From Saprospiraceae bacterium (GTDB lineage: Bacteria; Bacteroidota; Bacteroidia; Chitinophagales; Saprospiraceae), in contig JADKCC010000043.1 in the NCBI GenBank assembly GCA_016714785.1, positions 1-46,200 of the forward strand: DNA of 46,200 bases. Reading direction: 5' to 3'. Position 1 is the first letter of the stretch. Each line of letters opens with the position of its first letter. The position numbers were made by a program, and so were the translations under genes. Shown here one piece after another: positions 1 to 8,568 of this stretch. The notes below the pieces were generated by a model. It saw nothing but the letters and a program-made list of their open reading frames with translations. It did not search any database and was not told the origin of the DNA.

Positions 1-63
1 TATTTGCTCTGCAAAAAGGATATTTTGACCGGAAAGGCGGAGTTTTTTGTTTTTTTGAGTCAT
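1..63 (-). CDS. 5' end of a gene running off the left edge (unknown product)
   Basis: An open frame of 21 codons starts with ATG at 63-61 on the minus strand and runs off the window. It begins MTQKNKKLRLSGQNILFAEQ. The upstream side (64-240) is AT-rich and gene-free, which fits a promoter region. The visible piece is too short to assign to a family, and it could be a chance frame. Confidence 0.35.
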   Translation of the reverse strand, partial: MTQKNKKLRLSGQNILFAEQI

Positions 64-240
64 AGTTATTATGGGTTATGGTTTATTACAAGATATTATT
101 TTTCTTATTTTCCATTCAAAGATTTTTCTGAATAGACTCCAGATTCATTTTCTACGACAAATATATAACAGGTTTTCAAGTGCAATGTGAACATAGGTGC
201 ATTTTCTTAAAAAAGCTTTTTCCCTCGCTATAAAAAATTC

Positions 241-282
241 CAAAAAAAAAAGCCCTTCACCAAATAATGAATGGTGAAGGGC
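241..282 (-). terminator. Intrinsic terminator of the 121-aa orphan gene
   Basis: An 11-bp perfect stem (GCCCTTCACCA at 252-262, TGGTGAAGGGC at 272-282) with a 9-nt loop is followed, in the minus direction, by a run of ten T (241-250 read on the minus strand). It lies 24 bp past the stop of the gene at 306-671. Confidence 0.85.
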
Positions 283-305
283 AATCATAGCTGAAAATTA
301 ATTTA

Positions 306-671
306 TCAACTCTCTTTTGGCGCCTTTGACATGCCAACAGCCTGTCTTCGCTTGCGCTCACTTTTTTTGACACCACCAGCGTTGACATATTCGGTGCTGT
401 CCGTTCCATACTTACCACCTACGAGTTTTAAGAAGCGATCTCTCATCTCTCGAAGTTCTACTTCTTTGCCTTTGATGATGCTGAGCTGACCGTCTAGATC
501 CGACAAACTTTGATTGTAGGACGCTTGCAGGACATCCAATGCATCGATGGCCGTGACAAAATTTGCAATAGACATCCCGCCACCAAAGTCTAAGACGGGA
601 TCGATGCTTCTGAGTTTTTCCAAACGGCGTTTAGAAATTTCTAAGGGAACTGAATTTCTTGATTTTCTCAT
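306..671 (-). CDS. Small basic hypothetical protein, paralogue of the gene at 40528-40899
   Basis: A 121-residue protein with no signal peptide or membrane segment. It is basic at both ends. A central region (about residues 40-85) is predicted helical and may form a coiled coil. The C-terminal third carries a KYGTDSTEYVNAGG motif followed by a Lys/Arg-rich stretch. The protein at 40528-40899 has the same length class and order: N-terminal basic patch, 'DP..D.G.G.S', 'AIDAL', 'ELREM', then FGTSSSEYLAIGG and a basic tail. It stands alone, flanked by long non-coding stretches, and has its own terminator. I recall similar short conserved hypotheticals in Bacteroidota and Cyanobacteria but know no function; the basic, coiled form would fit nucleic-acid binding, which is only a guess. 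Confidence 0.75.
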   Translation of the reverse strand: MRKSRNSVPLEISKRRLEKLRSIDPVLDFGGGMSIANFVTAIDALDVLQASYNQSLSDLDGQLSIIKGKEVELREMRDRFLKLVGGKYGTDSTEYVNAGGVKKSERKRRQAVGMSKAPKES

Positions 672-1041
672 ATATAAAGATTTATCAAGGTAAATAAAAT
701 GACGTACTCCTATCGCTTATTTATGCCTCGTTGACGGGACCCACGAGTCTGATGTTTCGTTTGTATGATGACAAATTTCACCATACAGCTGATAGGCGTC
801 ATTTGATTTTCTAATAATGCAAAAAGAAAGGTAAATATTGTATCGTAAATGTTAAAGTTTGGTTTGGAAAGGCTATATTTTAGACATAGGTTTAAAGGCT
901 GCCTTAATTTTAGTTTGTCAAATTAGTATATTAAAAAGAAATGAGTCAAAAAGGGGTTTCTCAGTCGCTCAAGCTTCTTCGATATGAAATAAGATTATAG
1001 TTTTAAATGGGAGAGAAGGGAGTTCGGCGATGGCAAATGTA
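672..1041. other. Gene-free stretch between orphan gene and tandem array
   Basis: No convincing coding frame. It presumably holds the promoter of the minus-strand orphan gene (near 672-720). From 914 to 980 lies one arm of an inverted repeat listed separately. Nothing else recognisable is seen. Confidence 0.6.
914..980 (-). repeat. 67-bp inverted repeat, left copy
   Basis: Read on the minus strand this begins GAAGAAGCTTGAGCGACTGA and ends ACTAATTTGACAAA. The plus-strand segment 4914-4980 is also 67 bp and matches at both ends: 24 of 25 positions at the GAAGCTT end and 14 of 14 at the ACTAATTTGACAAA end, with a diverged T/A-rich middle. The pair is in inverted orientation and brackets about 4 kb. 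It may be a small non-autonomous element or a dispersed regulatory repeat. Confidence 0.7.
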
Positions 1042-2150
1042 GATATTTATAACCAAGCGCATCACATACATCATAAAAATCATAGTTCAGACAATAGCAC
1101 CGGTCAGAGACCGCAAAATACTTTCCGACAAAGTCAAGTAAGACTTTGACAAACGATAAACGTAGGTCTTGCACGGCAATGTAGATATTTGTAATCAAGC
1201 GCATCACATACATCACAAAAATCAAAGTTCAGACAATAGCACCGGTCAGAGACCGCAAAATACTTTCCGCCAAAGTCAAGTAAGACTTTGACAAACGGCA
1301 AACGTAGATCTTTATTATCAAGTGCATTACATACATCATAAAAATCAAAGTGCAGACAATAGCACCGGTCAGAGACCGCAAAATACTTTCCGTCAAAGTC
1401 AAGTAAGACTTTGACAAACGGCAAACGTAGATCTTTGTAATCAAGCGCATCACATACATCACAAAAATCAAAGTGCAGACAGTATCACCGGTCAGAGACC
1501 GCAAAATACTTTCCGTCAAAGTCAAGTAAGACTTTGACAAACGGCAAACGTAGGTCTTTGTAATCAAGCGCATCACATACATCACAAAAATCAAAGTTCA
1601 GACAATATCACCGGTCAGAGACCGCAAAATACTTTCCGTCAAAGCATGTAAGACTTTGACAAACGATAAACATAGGTCTTTGTAATCAAGCGCATCACAT
1701 ACATCATAAAAATCAAAGTGCAGACAATATCACCGGTCAGAGACCGCAAAATACTTTCCGTCAAAGTCAAGTAAGACTTTGACAAACGGCAAACGTAGGT
1801 CTTTATAATCAAGCGCATCACATACATCATAAAAATCATAGTTCAGACAATAGCACCGGTCAGAGACCGCAAAATACTTTCCGTCAAAGTCAAGTAAGAC
1901 TTTGACAAACGGCAAACGTAGGTCTTTGTAATCAAGCGCATCACATACATCATAAAAATCAAAGTTCAGACAATAGCACCGGTCAGAAAATACTTTCCGT
2001 CAAAGTCAAGTAAGACTTTGACAAACGGCAAATGTAGATATTTATAATCAAGCGCATCACATACATCACAAAAATCATAGTTCAGACAATATCACCGGTC
2101 AGAGACCGTATAATACTTTCCGTCAAAGTCAAGTAAGACTTTGACAAACG
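1042..2150. repeat. Tandem array of nine 123-bp units with two internal hairpins
   Basis: Unit starts (GATATTT/GATCTTT/GGTCTTT) are at 1042, 1184, 1307, 1430, 1553, 1675, 1798, 1921 and 2037. The spacings are 142, 123, 123, 123, 122, 123, 123 and 116. The 142 comes from a 19-bp extra piece after unit 1; the 116 from loss of AGACCGC. Each unit holds a 9-bp hairpin (GTCAAAGTC-AAGTAA-GACTTTGAC, with a mismatch in units 1 and 2) and a 5-bp hairpin (CGGTC-AGA-GACCG). The period is a multiple of three and two minus-strand frames look open, but unit variants put TGA into each of them (ATATCACC breaks one, GTTCAG the other), so the array is probably non-coding. The last unit breaks off at about 2150. 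Confidence 0.92.
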
Positions 2151-2285
2151 GGTATATTCAATCGAAGAATTATTAGCAATAAATGATTGCAAAAAAAATA
2201 AATCAATACATTGTGTCCAATTCAGCATGCTTCAATCGTCATACAGCTGTAAACAATTAATTTTAACCTTTTAAAGAAATAAAAA

Positions 2286-2630
2286 ATGACAGAATTTATG
2301 ATGATTTTCAGAAACGATTACAACCCATCGTTTAAACCATCACCAGAACAAATGCAAGCAAGCATCAAACAATGGCAAGATTGGATCGGAGGCATTGCAG
2401 CCCAGGGCAAATTTTTAAGTACAAATCGTTTGGGTTTTGAAGGGAAAACTTTGAAGCCAAACCATGTCATCACAGACGGTCCTTATGCTGAAGTAAAAGA
2501 AATAGTGGGTGGCTACATCCTTGTAAAGGCGGCCAATATGGATGAGGCTATGAAACTGGCAGAAGGGTGTCCGATACTCAATATTGGCGGACATGTTGAG
2601 GTCAGAAATGTAATGCCAATGAATAACTAA
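2286..2630 (+). CDS. YCII/DGPF-domain protein
   Basis: A 114-residue protein of the YCII-related (DGPF) family, a small dimeric alpha/beta ferredoxin-like fold. The hallmark is DGPYAEVKEIVGGY at about residues 64-77, preceded by a conserved opening (MTEFMMIFR) typical of the family. These proteins usually sit beside ECF42 sigma factors. Here the sigma factor starts 9 bp downstream, so the two are almost certainly co-transcribed. The biochemical role of the DGPF partner is not established; resemblance to YciI does not show enzyme activity. Confidence 0.9.
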   Translation: MTEFMMIFRNDYNPSFKPSPEQMQASIKQWQDWIGGIAAQGKFLSTNRLGFEGKTLKPNHVITDGPYAEVKEIVGGYILVKAANMDEAMKLAEGCPILNIGGHVEVRNVMPMNN

Positions 2631-2639
2631 GTTGAACCA

Positions 2640-3868
2640 TTGAACGAAAAGGAATTAATACCACAACTTTTTAAAACAGAGTACAGAAAAATAATTTCTG
2701 TACTCTGCAAGTTGTTTGGTATTGTTCATATTGAGATAGCAGAAGATATAACCAATGATACATTCTTATTGGCTTCGGAAACATGGGGCTTAAAAGGCAT
2801 TCCCGAAAACCCAACCGCTTGGCTCTACTTGGTTGCCAAAAACAAAACCAAAGACTACTACAAACGTCACAAAACATTTTCTGACAAGATAGTGGTTGAT
2901 TTCAAATACCTTCAGGAACAAAACGAAGAAATTGACGTAGATTTGTCGATTGAAAATATTACAGATAGTCAGTTGCAAATGATTTTCGCCATTTGCAATC
3001 CGATCATACCCAAAGAAGCTCAAATAGGACTCGCATTAAGAGTTCTTTGCGGCTTTGGAATTGACGAAATTGCAGAAGCATTTCTAACCAATAAAGAAAC
3101 CATCAATAAACGGCTATTCAGAGCTAAAGAAAAATTCGGGCTGAAAACGTGAAAATTGAATTGCCAAATATTGACGAACTTCATAAAAGATTGGAAACGG
3201 TATTGTCAACCTTGTATTTGCTCTTTAATGAAGGATATCATTCAAGTTCGCAAAATTCACAAGTCCGAAAGGAGCTCTGTTTAGAAGCCATGCGATTAAA
3301 TTACTTTCTAATAGAAAATGCTACTACCAATACGCCCATTGTAAATGCTCTAATGGCTTTGATGTGCTTTCATGCTTCCCGATTTGACGCAAGGAATCAT
3401 CCATCGGGTGAACCCATATTGTATGATGACCAGGACAAAAATCTATGGAGTACCGAACTCATCGAAAAAGGAAATTATTATTTAATAGAAAGTGCCAAAG
3501 GGCAAGAAATTTCAAAATACCATTTGGAAGCATCTATCGCTTATTGGCATTGCACTAAAACAGAAAATCCAGGAAAATGGGAGCATATTCTGCAATTATA
3601 CAATCAGTTGCTACAAATAGAATACTCCCCAATCACTGCTTTGAATCGTACGTATGCCCTTTCAAAAGTTGCTGGAAAGGAAAAAGCCCTCCACGAAGCC
3701 TTAAAATTAGGTTTGAACGAAAATCATTTTTACCATTCACTTTTGGGTAATCTGTATATAGATTTTGATAACAATAAAGCAACGGAACACTTGGAAATAG
3801 CTTTAAATCTGGCGAAATCACATTCCGATAAAGCGACCATCATAAAACATCTTAACAAGATAAAATGA
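2640..3868 (+). CDS. ECF42-type RNA polymerase sigma factor with C-terminal DUF6596/TPR-like extension (one frameshift)
   Basis: Two frames join into one protein of the ECF42 group. The first (2640-3152, TTG start) has sigma region 2 (AEDITNDTFLLASETW, about residues 35-50) and region 4 (about 125-165, ending RLFRAKEKFG). The second (3149-3868) starts inside the normal linker and has the extension typical of this group (LYLLFNEGYHSS, SRFDARNHPSGEP). The frames differ by one missing base. Adding one G to the GGG at 3138-3140 gives RAKEKFGAENVKIELPN and a 409-residue protein, the usual length of ECF42 factors. ECF42 members work with a DGPF protein rather than a classical anti-sigma; the C-terminal extension is thought to control activity. 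The break is more likely a sequence error than a real split, but two separate polypeptides with a GTGA overlap cannot be excluded. Confidence 0.87.
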
Positions 3869-3914
3869 CAAATTTTTTTTTTATTTTATTTATTCACCCA
3901 TTCAATGATACAAG

Positions 3915-4622
3915 ATGATCAATGCAGCATTTGGCTATATAGCTCTTTCCATTTTTATGAACTTTATATTGTATTTAATAGGCATGTCTTGCATACATGC
4001 ATCCTTTGCCAACCCTGTGCAAAGAAAATCCAAAAAAGTAGCCCTCTTGGTTGGTTTAGTACTGTGGCAAATATATATCTTGATAATCGGAAATTCCGGA
4101 ATATTGCAGGACTTCAGCTTGCCGCCAAGAGTACTGATATTTTTGGTAATTCCTGTATTTTTATTTACTGCCGTATTCCTAGTCTTAAACAGACACAAGG
4201 CATGGATACATAACATACCTCCGCATTGGTTGATCTTTTACCAGACCTTTAGAATAGCCATAGAGACTCTTTTTGTTTTCTCTGTAGCTAAAGGGATTTT
4301 GCCGGAATTGGTCACTATAAAAGGCTATAATTTTGACATGATATTTGCATGTACAGCTCCCATCCTTGGCTATTATGTGGTTAAGCAAAAAGCAAATTAC
4401 AGATCACTTGCCTTGATTTGGAATTATCTTGGGCTGGCCGTGATCGCTTCCATTATATTTTTATTTGTCACTGCCATTTATTTTCCACAATTATATGGAG
4501 GTGAGACATCACTTTTTCCCAAAGAGTTTGGTTTGTATCCCTATCCATTAGTCCCGGGGTTTTTGATGCCATCAGCTGTATTTATACATGTTTTATCTAT
4601 TCTACAGCTGCAAAAGGGTTGA
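3915..4622 (+). CDS. Conserved hypothetical membrane protein (about 6-7 TM)
   Basis: A 235-residue, very hydrophobic protein with about six or seven membrane segments (starting around residues 5-28, 42-62, 70-92, 105-128, 140-155, 170-195, 212-232). No catalytic motif is evident. ATG at 3915 is chosen because the protein then opens with a membrane helix. It follows the ECF42 gene by 46 bp and could be in the same operon or be a target of the sigma factor. I do not recognise a functional family; it resembles unnamed Bacteroidota integral membrane proteins. Confidence 0.75.
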   Translation: MINAAFGYIALSIFMNFILYLIGMSCIHASFANPVQRKSKKVALLVGLVLWQIYILIIGNSGILQDFSLPPRVLIFLVIPVFLFTAVFLVLNRHKAWIHNIPPHWLIFYQTFRIAIETLFVFSVAKGILPELVTIKGYNFDMIFACTAPILGYYVVKQKANYRSLALIWNYLGLAVIASIIFLFVTAIYFPQLYGGETSLFPKEFGLYPYPLVPGFLMPSAVFIHVLSILQLQKG

Positions 4623-5190
4623 TAACTGGTTATAATCACAATGGGGACTGAACATACTTATTTTACTGAAGTTTCGGAGTTTATAAATGGATTAATGTCA
4701 ACTAATTACATTTTTAATAATTAAATAGTAACTTGCTTTATGATGCTGGTAATCAATACTTTAAAGCAATTTACAAGGAAATTTAGAAATACGACGTTAA
4801 CATATTGCTTTGGGAGATGATGTAATACCAAGGTACCTCATTGAGATGAAGGTAGCTCAGCCTCGACGAACTACCTTTCTCTCGCACTTAAGCTCTAATC
4901 TTATGTCATTGGTAAGAAGCTTTAGCGACTGAGAAACCGCTCTTTTAAGTTAAAATTTTTGAAAAAACTAATTTGACAAAGTACAACTAATTGCTATATA
5001 CTGGTAAGCCTGAAGGAAAACTATTTTGTCATCTGCTTGATTGATCTGAAAGGATCCCATACGATTCCTAAATCTTAAGCCAATCTTAAACTTATTTAGG
5101 CTCGTATCCGCAGTATCTCTCGTATCTTTGTATTGTAGAAAATAATGTAAAATATAATTTCATATTGTACACCTAACTTTTACAAGATAT
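4623..5190. other. 568-bp gene-free stretch with the right inverted-repeat arm
   Basis: No good coding frame. A weak 7-bp hairpin (AAGGTAG at 4849-4855, CTACCTT at 4871-4877) is present. The 67-bp repeat arm is at 4914-4980. TATCTTTG at 5123-5130 resembles the Bacteroidota -7 element (TAnnTTTG) and would suit the gene starting at 5191, but no clear -33 TTTG element is seen. Confidence 0.5.
4914..4980 (+). repeat. 67-bp inverted repeat, right copy
   Basis: Partner of 914-980 in inverted orientation. The conserved ends are AAGAAGCTTTAGCGACTGAG at 4914-4933 (continuing to GAAACC at 4938) and ACTAATTTGACAAA at 4967-4980. Confidence 0.7.
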
Positions 5191-5888
5191 ATGAGGCAAT
5201 TTAAAAGTGATGTTTCTCAAAAGCTTTATCCTGTCCGTGAGCAAGTGAGTGGTGGTTCTATAAGACCAGCTATTTTAGACAAAATTAAAGAGTCTCATCC
5301 TACTTTTAATGAAGACTCTTTGATTGCATTGCAGGAACTAAACCAATTTAGAGAAAAGTATATATCTGATTATCTTTCACAAGAATTAAAAGCCATTTCT
5401 AATCTTGAGAAAACAGTATTAGAAAAGTTTAACGAAAGAACGACCATTTCTGATAAGCTAGAAGATGATACAGCAGATGTTCCTACTTTTGGTCAACGGA
5501 TGGCAGATCATGTGGCTACCTTCGGAGGTAGTTGGACATTTATCATATACTTTGGTCTTTTTCTGGTATTATGGATAAGTATTAATGTTTTTGTGTTTTA
5601 TAACAAAGGGTTTGATCCTTATCCATTCATATTATTAAATTTACTATTGTCTTGTATTGCAGCCATTCAAGCGCCTGTCATTATGATGAGTCAAAATAGA
5701 CAAGATACTAAAGATAGAGATCGGTCAAAAAAGGATTATATGATCAACCTAAAAGCGGAGTTAGAAATCAAAGCTTTGCATGAAAAAATAGACCATTTAA
5801 TCATTTATCAACAGGAACAATTATTAGAAATACAAAAGTGCAGATCGAGATGATGAATGATATTTTACAATCCATAAACAAAAACTAA
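5191..5888 (+). CDS. DUF1003 membrane protein (C-terminal frameshift)
   Basis: A DUF1003 family protein. A cytoplasmic N-terminal half (about 1-100) leads into the signature DHVATFGGSWTFIIYFG, two membrane helices (about 110-130 and 142-165), and the conserved IMMSQNRQDTKDR and NLKAELEIKALHEKID stretches. As read, the frame stops at 5853 with an odd ending (QKCRSR). Restoring one A in AAAA at 5834-5837 gives QKVQIEMMNDILQSINKN and a stop at 5886-5888, matching how the family ends (232 residues). The next gene then starts 2 bp later. The function is unknown; it may be co-transcribed with the iron transporter gene that follows. Confidence 0.88.
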
Positions 5889-5889
5889 T

Positions 5890-6990
5890 ATGAACTTTCA
5901 ACATATTCAGACCGAAGTCGATGCCAGTTTTTTGTATGACGTGCTTGCCACTCATGAAGTAGATCCTCACGTCGCAGAAATATTTAGACAGATGAGCGAG
6001 ATAGAAAGGAGTCACGCATTGGCATTTATGGCTAAAAACAATATGCCACCAGAACCATTTCCTGCCCCTTCAGGTCGTGCCAAAACGTTGCATATAATTG
6101 GCAAAATATTGGGTTACGATTACATCTTGGGTATTTTAATGGATACAGAGAAGAGCTTATCATCTTCTATCATCCAAGCTCGCAAAAAGGCAGGAAACGC
6201 AGATCAAGCCATCACCGATACGGCCCATGTAGCCATTCTGAAAAACATATTGGACAATCAGACACAAGTTTCAGGTACAAGCATCGCTAGATTTGAAAAG
6301 CGACATCGATCTGTGGGTGGTAATGCATTAAGAGCGGCAGTGCTTGGTGGCAATGATGGTTTGGTATCCAATTTCAGTTTGGTGATGGGTATTGCGGGAG
6401 CTACAAGTGGCAATAGTGAAGTCTTATTGGCAGGTATGGCAGGATTGTTGGCAGGAGCATTATCAATGGCTCTAGGCGAGTGGATCTCAGTAAAAAGCTC
6501 GCAAGAATTGTACGAAAATCAAATGAATCTCGAAATGGAAGAACTAGAAGTAAATCCTGAAGGAGAAGAAAGAGAAATCGCCCTTATCTATATGGCCAAA
6601 GGTATCCCAGAAAGCCAAGCTAAAGCAATGGCTTCGGAAATTATAAAGGATACATCCAAAGCACATGCCTTACTAGTAAAAGAAGAATTGGGTATCAATA
6701 ATGAAGAGCTAAAAGGTTCTGCGATGGAAGCTGCTATCACTTCTTTTTTATTATTCGCTGTGGGCGCTATTATTCCTGTAATTCCTTTTTTCTTTTTGGC
6801 AGGATTTAAAGCAGTCATATTTAGTACCATCTTAAGTGCCTTAGGATTATTTATCATTGGTTCAGCCATTACACTATTTACAGGAAAGTCTGTTTGGTAT
6901 TCTGGTATGCGACAAGTATTATTTGGCTTGGCAGCTGCTGCAATTACCTATGGTATTGGTAGTCTGATAGGTGTACAAATAGCTGGATAA
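5890..6990 (+). CDS. Ferritin-like/VIT1 fusion, probable membrane iron or manganese transporter (MbfA-like)
   Basis: A 366-residue fusion. Residues about 1-140 form a ferritin/rubrerythrin-like four-helix domain with Glu/His residues suited to a di-metal site (DASFLYDVLATHE, EIERSHALAFM). Residues about 150-366 are a VIT1/CCC1 transporter domain with the hallmark GGNDGLVSNFSLVMG, the GEWISVKSSQE metal-binding stretch, and helices through to the C-terminus. This resembles MbfA, a membrane ferritin that exports iron, and VIT-type Fe/Mn transporters. The setting, with two DUF2202 ferritin-like proteins and many heme proteins nearby, fits iron handling. The direction of transport and the metal are inferred from the family. 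Confidence 0.9.
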   Translation: MNFQHIQTEVDASFLYDVLATHEVDPHVAEIFRQMSEIERSHALAFMAKNNMPPEPFPAPSGRAKTLHIIGKILGYDYILGILMDTEKSLSSSIIQARKKAGNADQAITDTAHVAILKNILDNQTQVSGTSIARFEKRHRSVGGNALRAAVLGGNDGLVSNFSLVMGIAGATSGNSEVLLAGMAGLLAGALSMALGEWISVKSSQELYENQMNLEMEELEVNPEGEEREIALIYMAKGIPESQAKAMASEIIKDTSKAHALLVKEELGINNEELKGSAMEAAITSFLLFAVGAIIPVIPFFFLAGFKAVIFSTILSALGLFIIGSAITLFTGKSVWYSGMRQVLFGLAAAAITYGIGSLIGVQIAG

Positions 6991-7129
6991 TTATTTAGCC
7001 AATAAGACACGAAGTCACAAAGTAATATGTATTATTCATCCAAATGTTTGGTTTTGTTCTTATGTTCTTTGAGCCTTTGTGGCAAAACAAACACATATAA
7101 TGTATTTATTAATTAAAAAATATTTTATC

Positions 7130-7624
7130 ATGAACGACGCACATTTGCATTTAGTATTTAACCATTTTCCTATTATCGTACCTATTGGTGGTCTGATCAT
7201 TTTGATCGTAGGATTCTTTATAGATTCCGATGTGGTAAAAAGGACAGCTTTGGGTGTATTTGTTTTAGGTGCTTTACTCACTTTTCCTGCCATGTACACA
7301 GGTGAAGGCGCGGAAGAAATAGCAGAGAAATTGCCTGACGTTACAGACGCAATTATTCATGAACATGAAGAAAAAGCTGAGACATTGGCCATCATCAATT
7401 ACCTACTTGGTCTCGTATCTTTGGTAGGGTTTTGGGCATTTTGGAAACAAAAGTCTTATGCCAATTATATTACTATTTTAGTCTTGATTCTTGGATTGGC
7501 TGGGATATATTTTGGTAAAATGACAGGTACATCAGGTGGAGAGATCAGACATACAGAGATTAGGGTAGGGTATGATGGTACACAAAATACGATGCCAGCA
7601 ATAAAAGATGGTGAAGATGACTGA
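7130..7624 (+). CDS. DUF2231-like four-helix membrane protein
   Basis: ATG at 7130 gives a 164-residue protein; the longer frame from 7079 would add an unlikely N-terminal tail. It starts MNDAHLHLVFNHFPIIVPIG, the His-rich opening of DUF2231-type proteins (His pattern HLHxxxxHFP). Four membrane helices follow (about 10-30, 40-58, 85-102, 110-128), with a conserved HEEKAET loop before the third helix. The conserved helix-boundary histidines could bind heme or metal, as suggested for relatives, but this is not shown. It has its own 139-bp leader after the transporter gene and a terminator behind it. Confidence 0.78.
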   Translation: MNDAHLHLVFNHFPIIVPIGGLIILIVGFFIDSDVVKRTALGVFVLGALLTFPAMYTGEGAEEIAEKLPDVTDAIIHEHEEKAETLAIINYLLGLVSLVGFWAFWKQKSYANYITILVLILGLAGIYFGKMTGTSGGEIRHTEIRVGYDGTQNTMPAIKDGEDD

Positions 7625-7635
7625 CGATAATTTGT

Positions 7636-7673
7636 AAAAGGCGGAAAAGAATATTTATCCAATTCCGCCTTTT
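7636..7673. terminator. Bidirectional terminator between convergent genes
   Basis: An 11-bp perfect stem (AAAAGGCGGAA at 7636-7646, TTCCGCCTTTT at 7663-7673) lies between the convergent genes ending at 7624 and 7750. It ends in T-runs in both directions. Confidence 0.85.
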
Positions 7674-7749
7674 AGCTTTCAAATTATTGTGTTATAGTGG
7701 ATGGTTTTTTCCTAACATTAACCCCAAAAATACCCAATTTAAAACCAGT

Positions 7750-8421
7750 CTAAAAAGTCAGACCACTTAGCTGGGCATTGGTCAAATTAACTAAGGCAGC
7801 GGTATTTTCACTGGTATAAATATTGAATCTGTATCCAGCTCCAACAAAGAATTTGCCATATTTGAATACATTGATGTCTAGATGAATACCTGGCTGTATG
7901 TAAGAAAAACGGGTACTATTTGGATTTCTTAGACCTCTATTTGAGTTAGAGCCGAAGTGATGGTCATCCCATGTAGCATTAGTTCCAGCGACAGAATCTA
8001 CGGATGCATTACCTAATCCTAAAGTCATAGGAAAAGATAAATGTACTAGCTTATGGCTGGCTAAAGTATATTCTAGTCTTAATCCTAAGGAGTGGGTTTG
8101 CAATCTTAGAGCTTGAGCGCTGTTTAAGTCTGTGGGTGTAAAGTTCCTGAAATTTGAATTTGCGTTAAGTCCGATAGCGAATTTATTATTTAGGAGTAGC
8201 ATAGCCGATCCACCACGAAATCCTGTAAAAGCTCCAGCCAATTGACCATATTGTATTTCAGGAGCTAGGTATAGGCCAAGGGTGTTGATTTTAAGATTTG
8301 CGAAAAGCGTTTTAGTACTGTCTGTATTTGTTACTAAATTGGTGCTATCTTGTGCATTAAGATGGTCATTGATTAATAGTAAAAAGACAGTGCATAAGGC
8401 GATAAAATTTCTTCTAAACAT
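7750..8421 (-). CDS. Secreted/outer-membrane beta-barrel protein
   Basis: ATG at 8421 (MFRRNFIALCTVFLLLIND) gives a normal signal peptide cleaved after LNAQ; the longer frame to 8466 would bury it. The mature part (about 200 residues) alternates polar and hydrophobic residues in short Gly/Asn-separated strands and ends in a terminal aromatic (LSGLTF), as outer-membrane barrels do. No family motif is recognised. Its start faces the ECF sigma factor gene at 8569 across a short region with a 12-bp inverted repeat. Confidence 0.75.
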   Translation of the reverse strand: MFRRNFIALCTVFLLLINDHLNAQDSTNLVTNTDSTKTLFANLKINTLGLYLAPEIQYGQLAGAFTGFRGGSAMLLLNNKFAIGLNANSNFRNFTPTDLNSAQALRLQTHSLGLRLEYTLASHKLVHLSFPMTLGLGNASVDSVAGTNATWDDHHFGSNSNRGLRNPNSTRFSYIQPGIHLDINVFKYGKFFVGAGYRFNIYTSENTAALVNLTNAQLSGLTF

Positions 8422-8482
8422 GAGATTATTATTTATTTTTTTAATAAAACTGATTACCGTAACCATACGGATTGGTTTTGTA

Positions 8483-8526
8483 AATGGTGTGGTGCGTAAA
8501 AAAATATTTTATCACACCACACCATT
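8483..8526. promoter_or_regulatory. 12-bp inverted repeat in a divergent promoter region
   Basis: AATGGTGTGGTG (8483-8494) and its exact complement CACCACACCATT (8515-8526) are separated by 20 bp. The repeat lies between the start codons at 8421 (minus) and 8569 (plus). It could be an operator or a 5' hairpin. A T-run does not follow directly, so a terminator is less likely. Confidence 0.55.
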
Positions 8527-8568
8527 ATCATAAAGTGTACGTATATGTATATTAAAACCATTTGACGA

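Noticed and set aside
995..1915. Minus-strand open frames across the 123-bp array as a 41-residue repeat protein
   Set aside because: Units of 142, 122 and 116 bp break the frame, and common unit variants (ATATCACC, GTTCAG) put TGA into each of the two open frames. No signal peptide or start region is seen.
1042..2150. The tandem array as a CRISPR array
   Set aside because: The whole 123-bp unit is conserved; there are no short repeats separated by unique spacers, and no cas genes are present.
3130..3160. Programmed -1 frameshift joining the two ECF42 frames
   Set aside because: No X XXY YYZ slippery heptamer or downstream structure is evident; a missing G in GGG explains the break better.
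7000..7090. GACACGAAGTCACAAAG and CTTTGAGCCTTTGTGG as an inverted repeat element
   Set aside because: The two arms match only partly; they look like scattered bits of a common low-complexity CACAAAG motif, and I cannot support a defined element.
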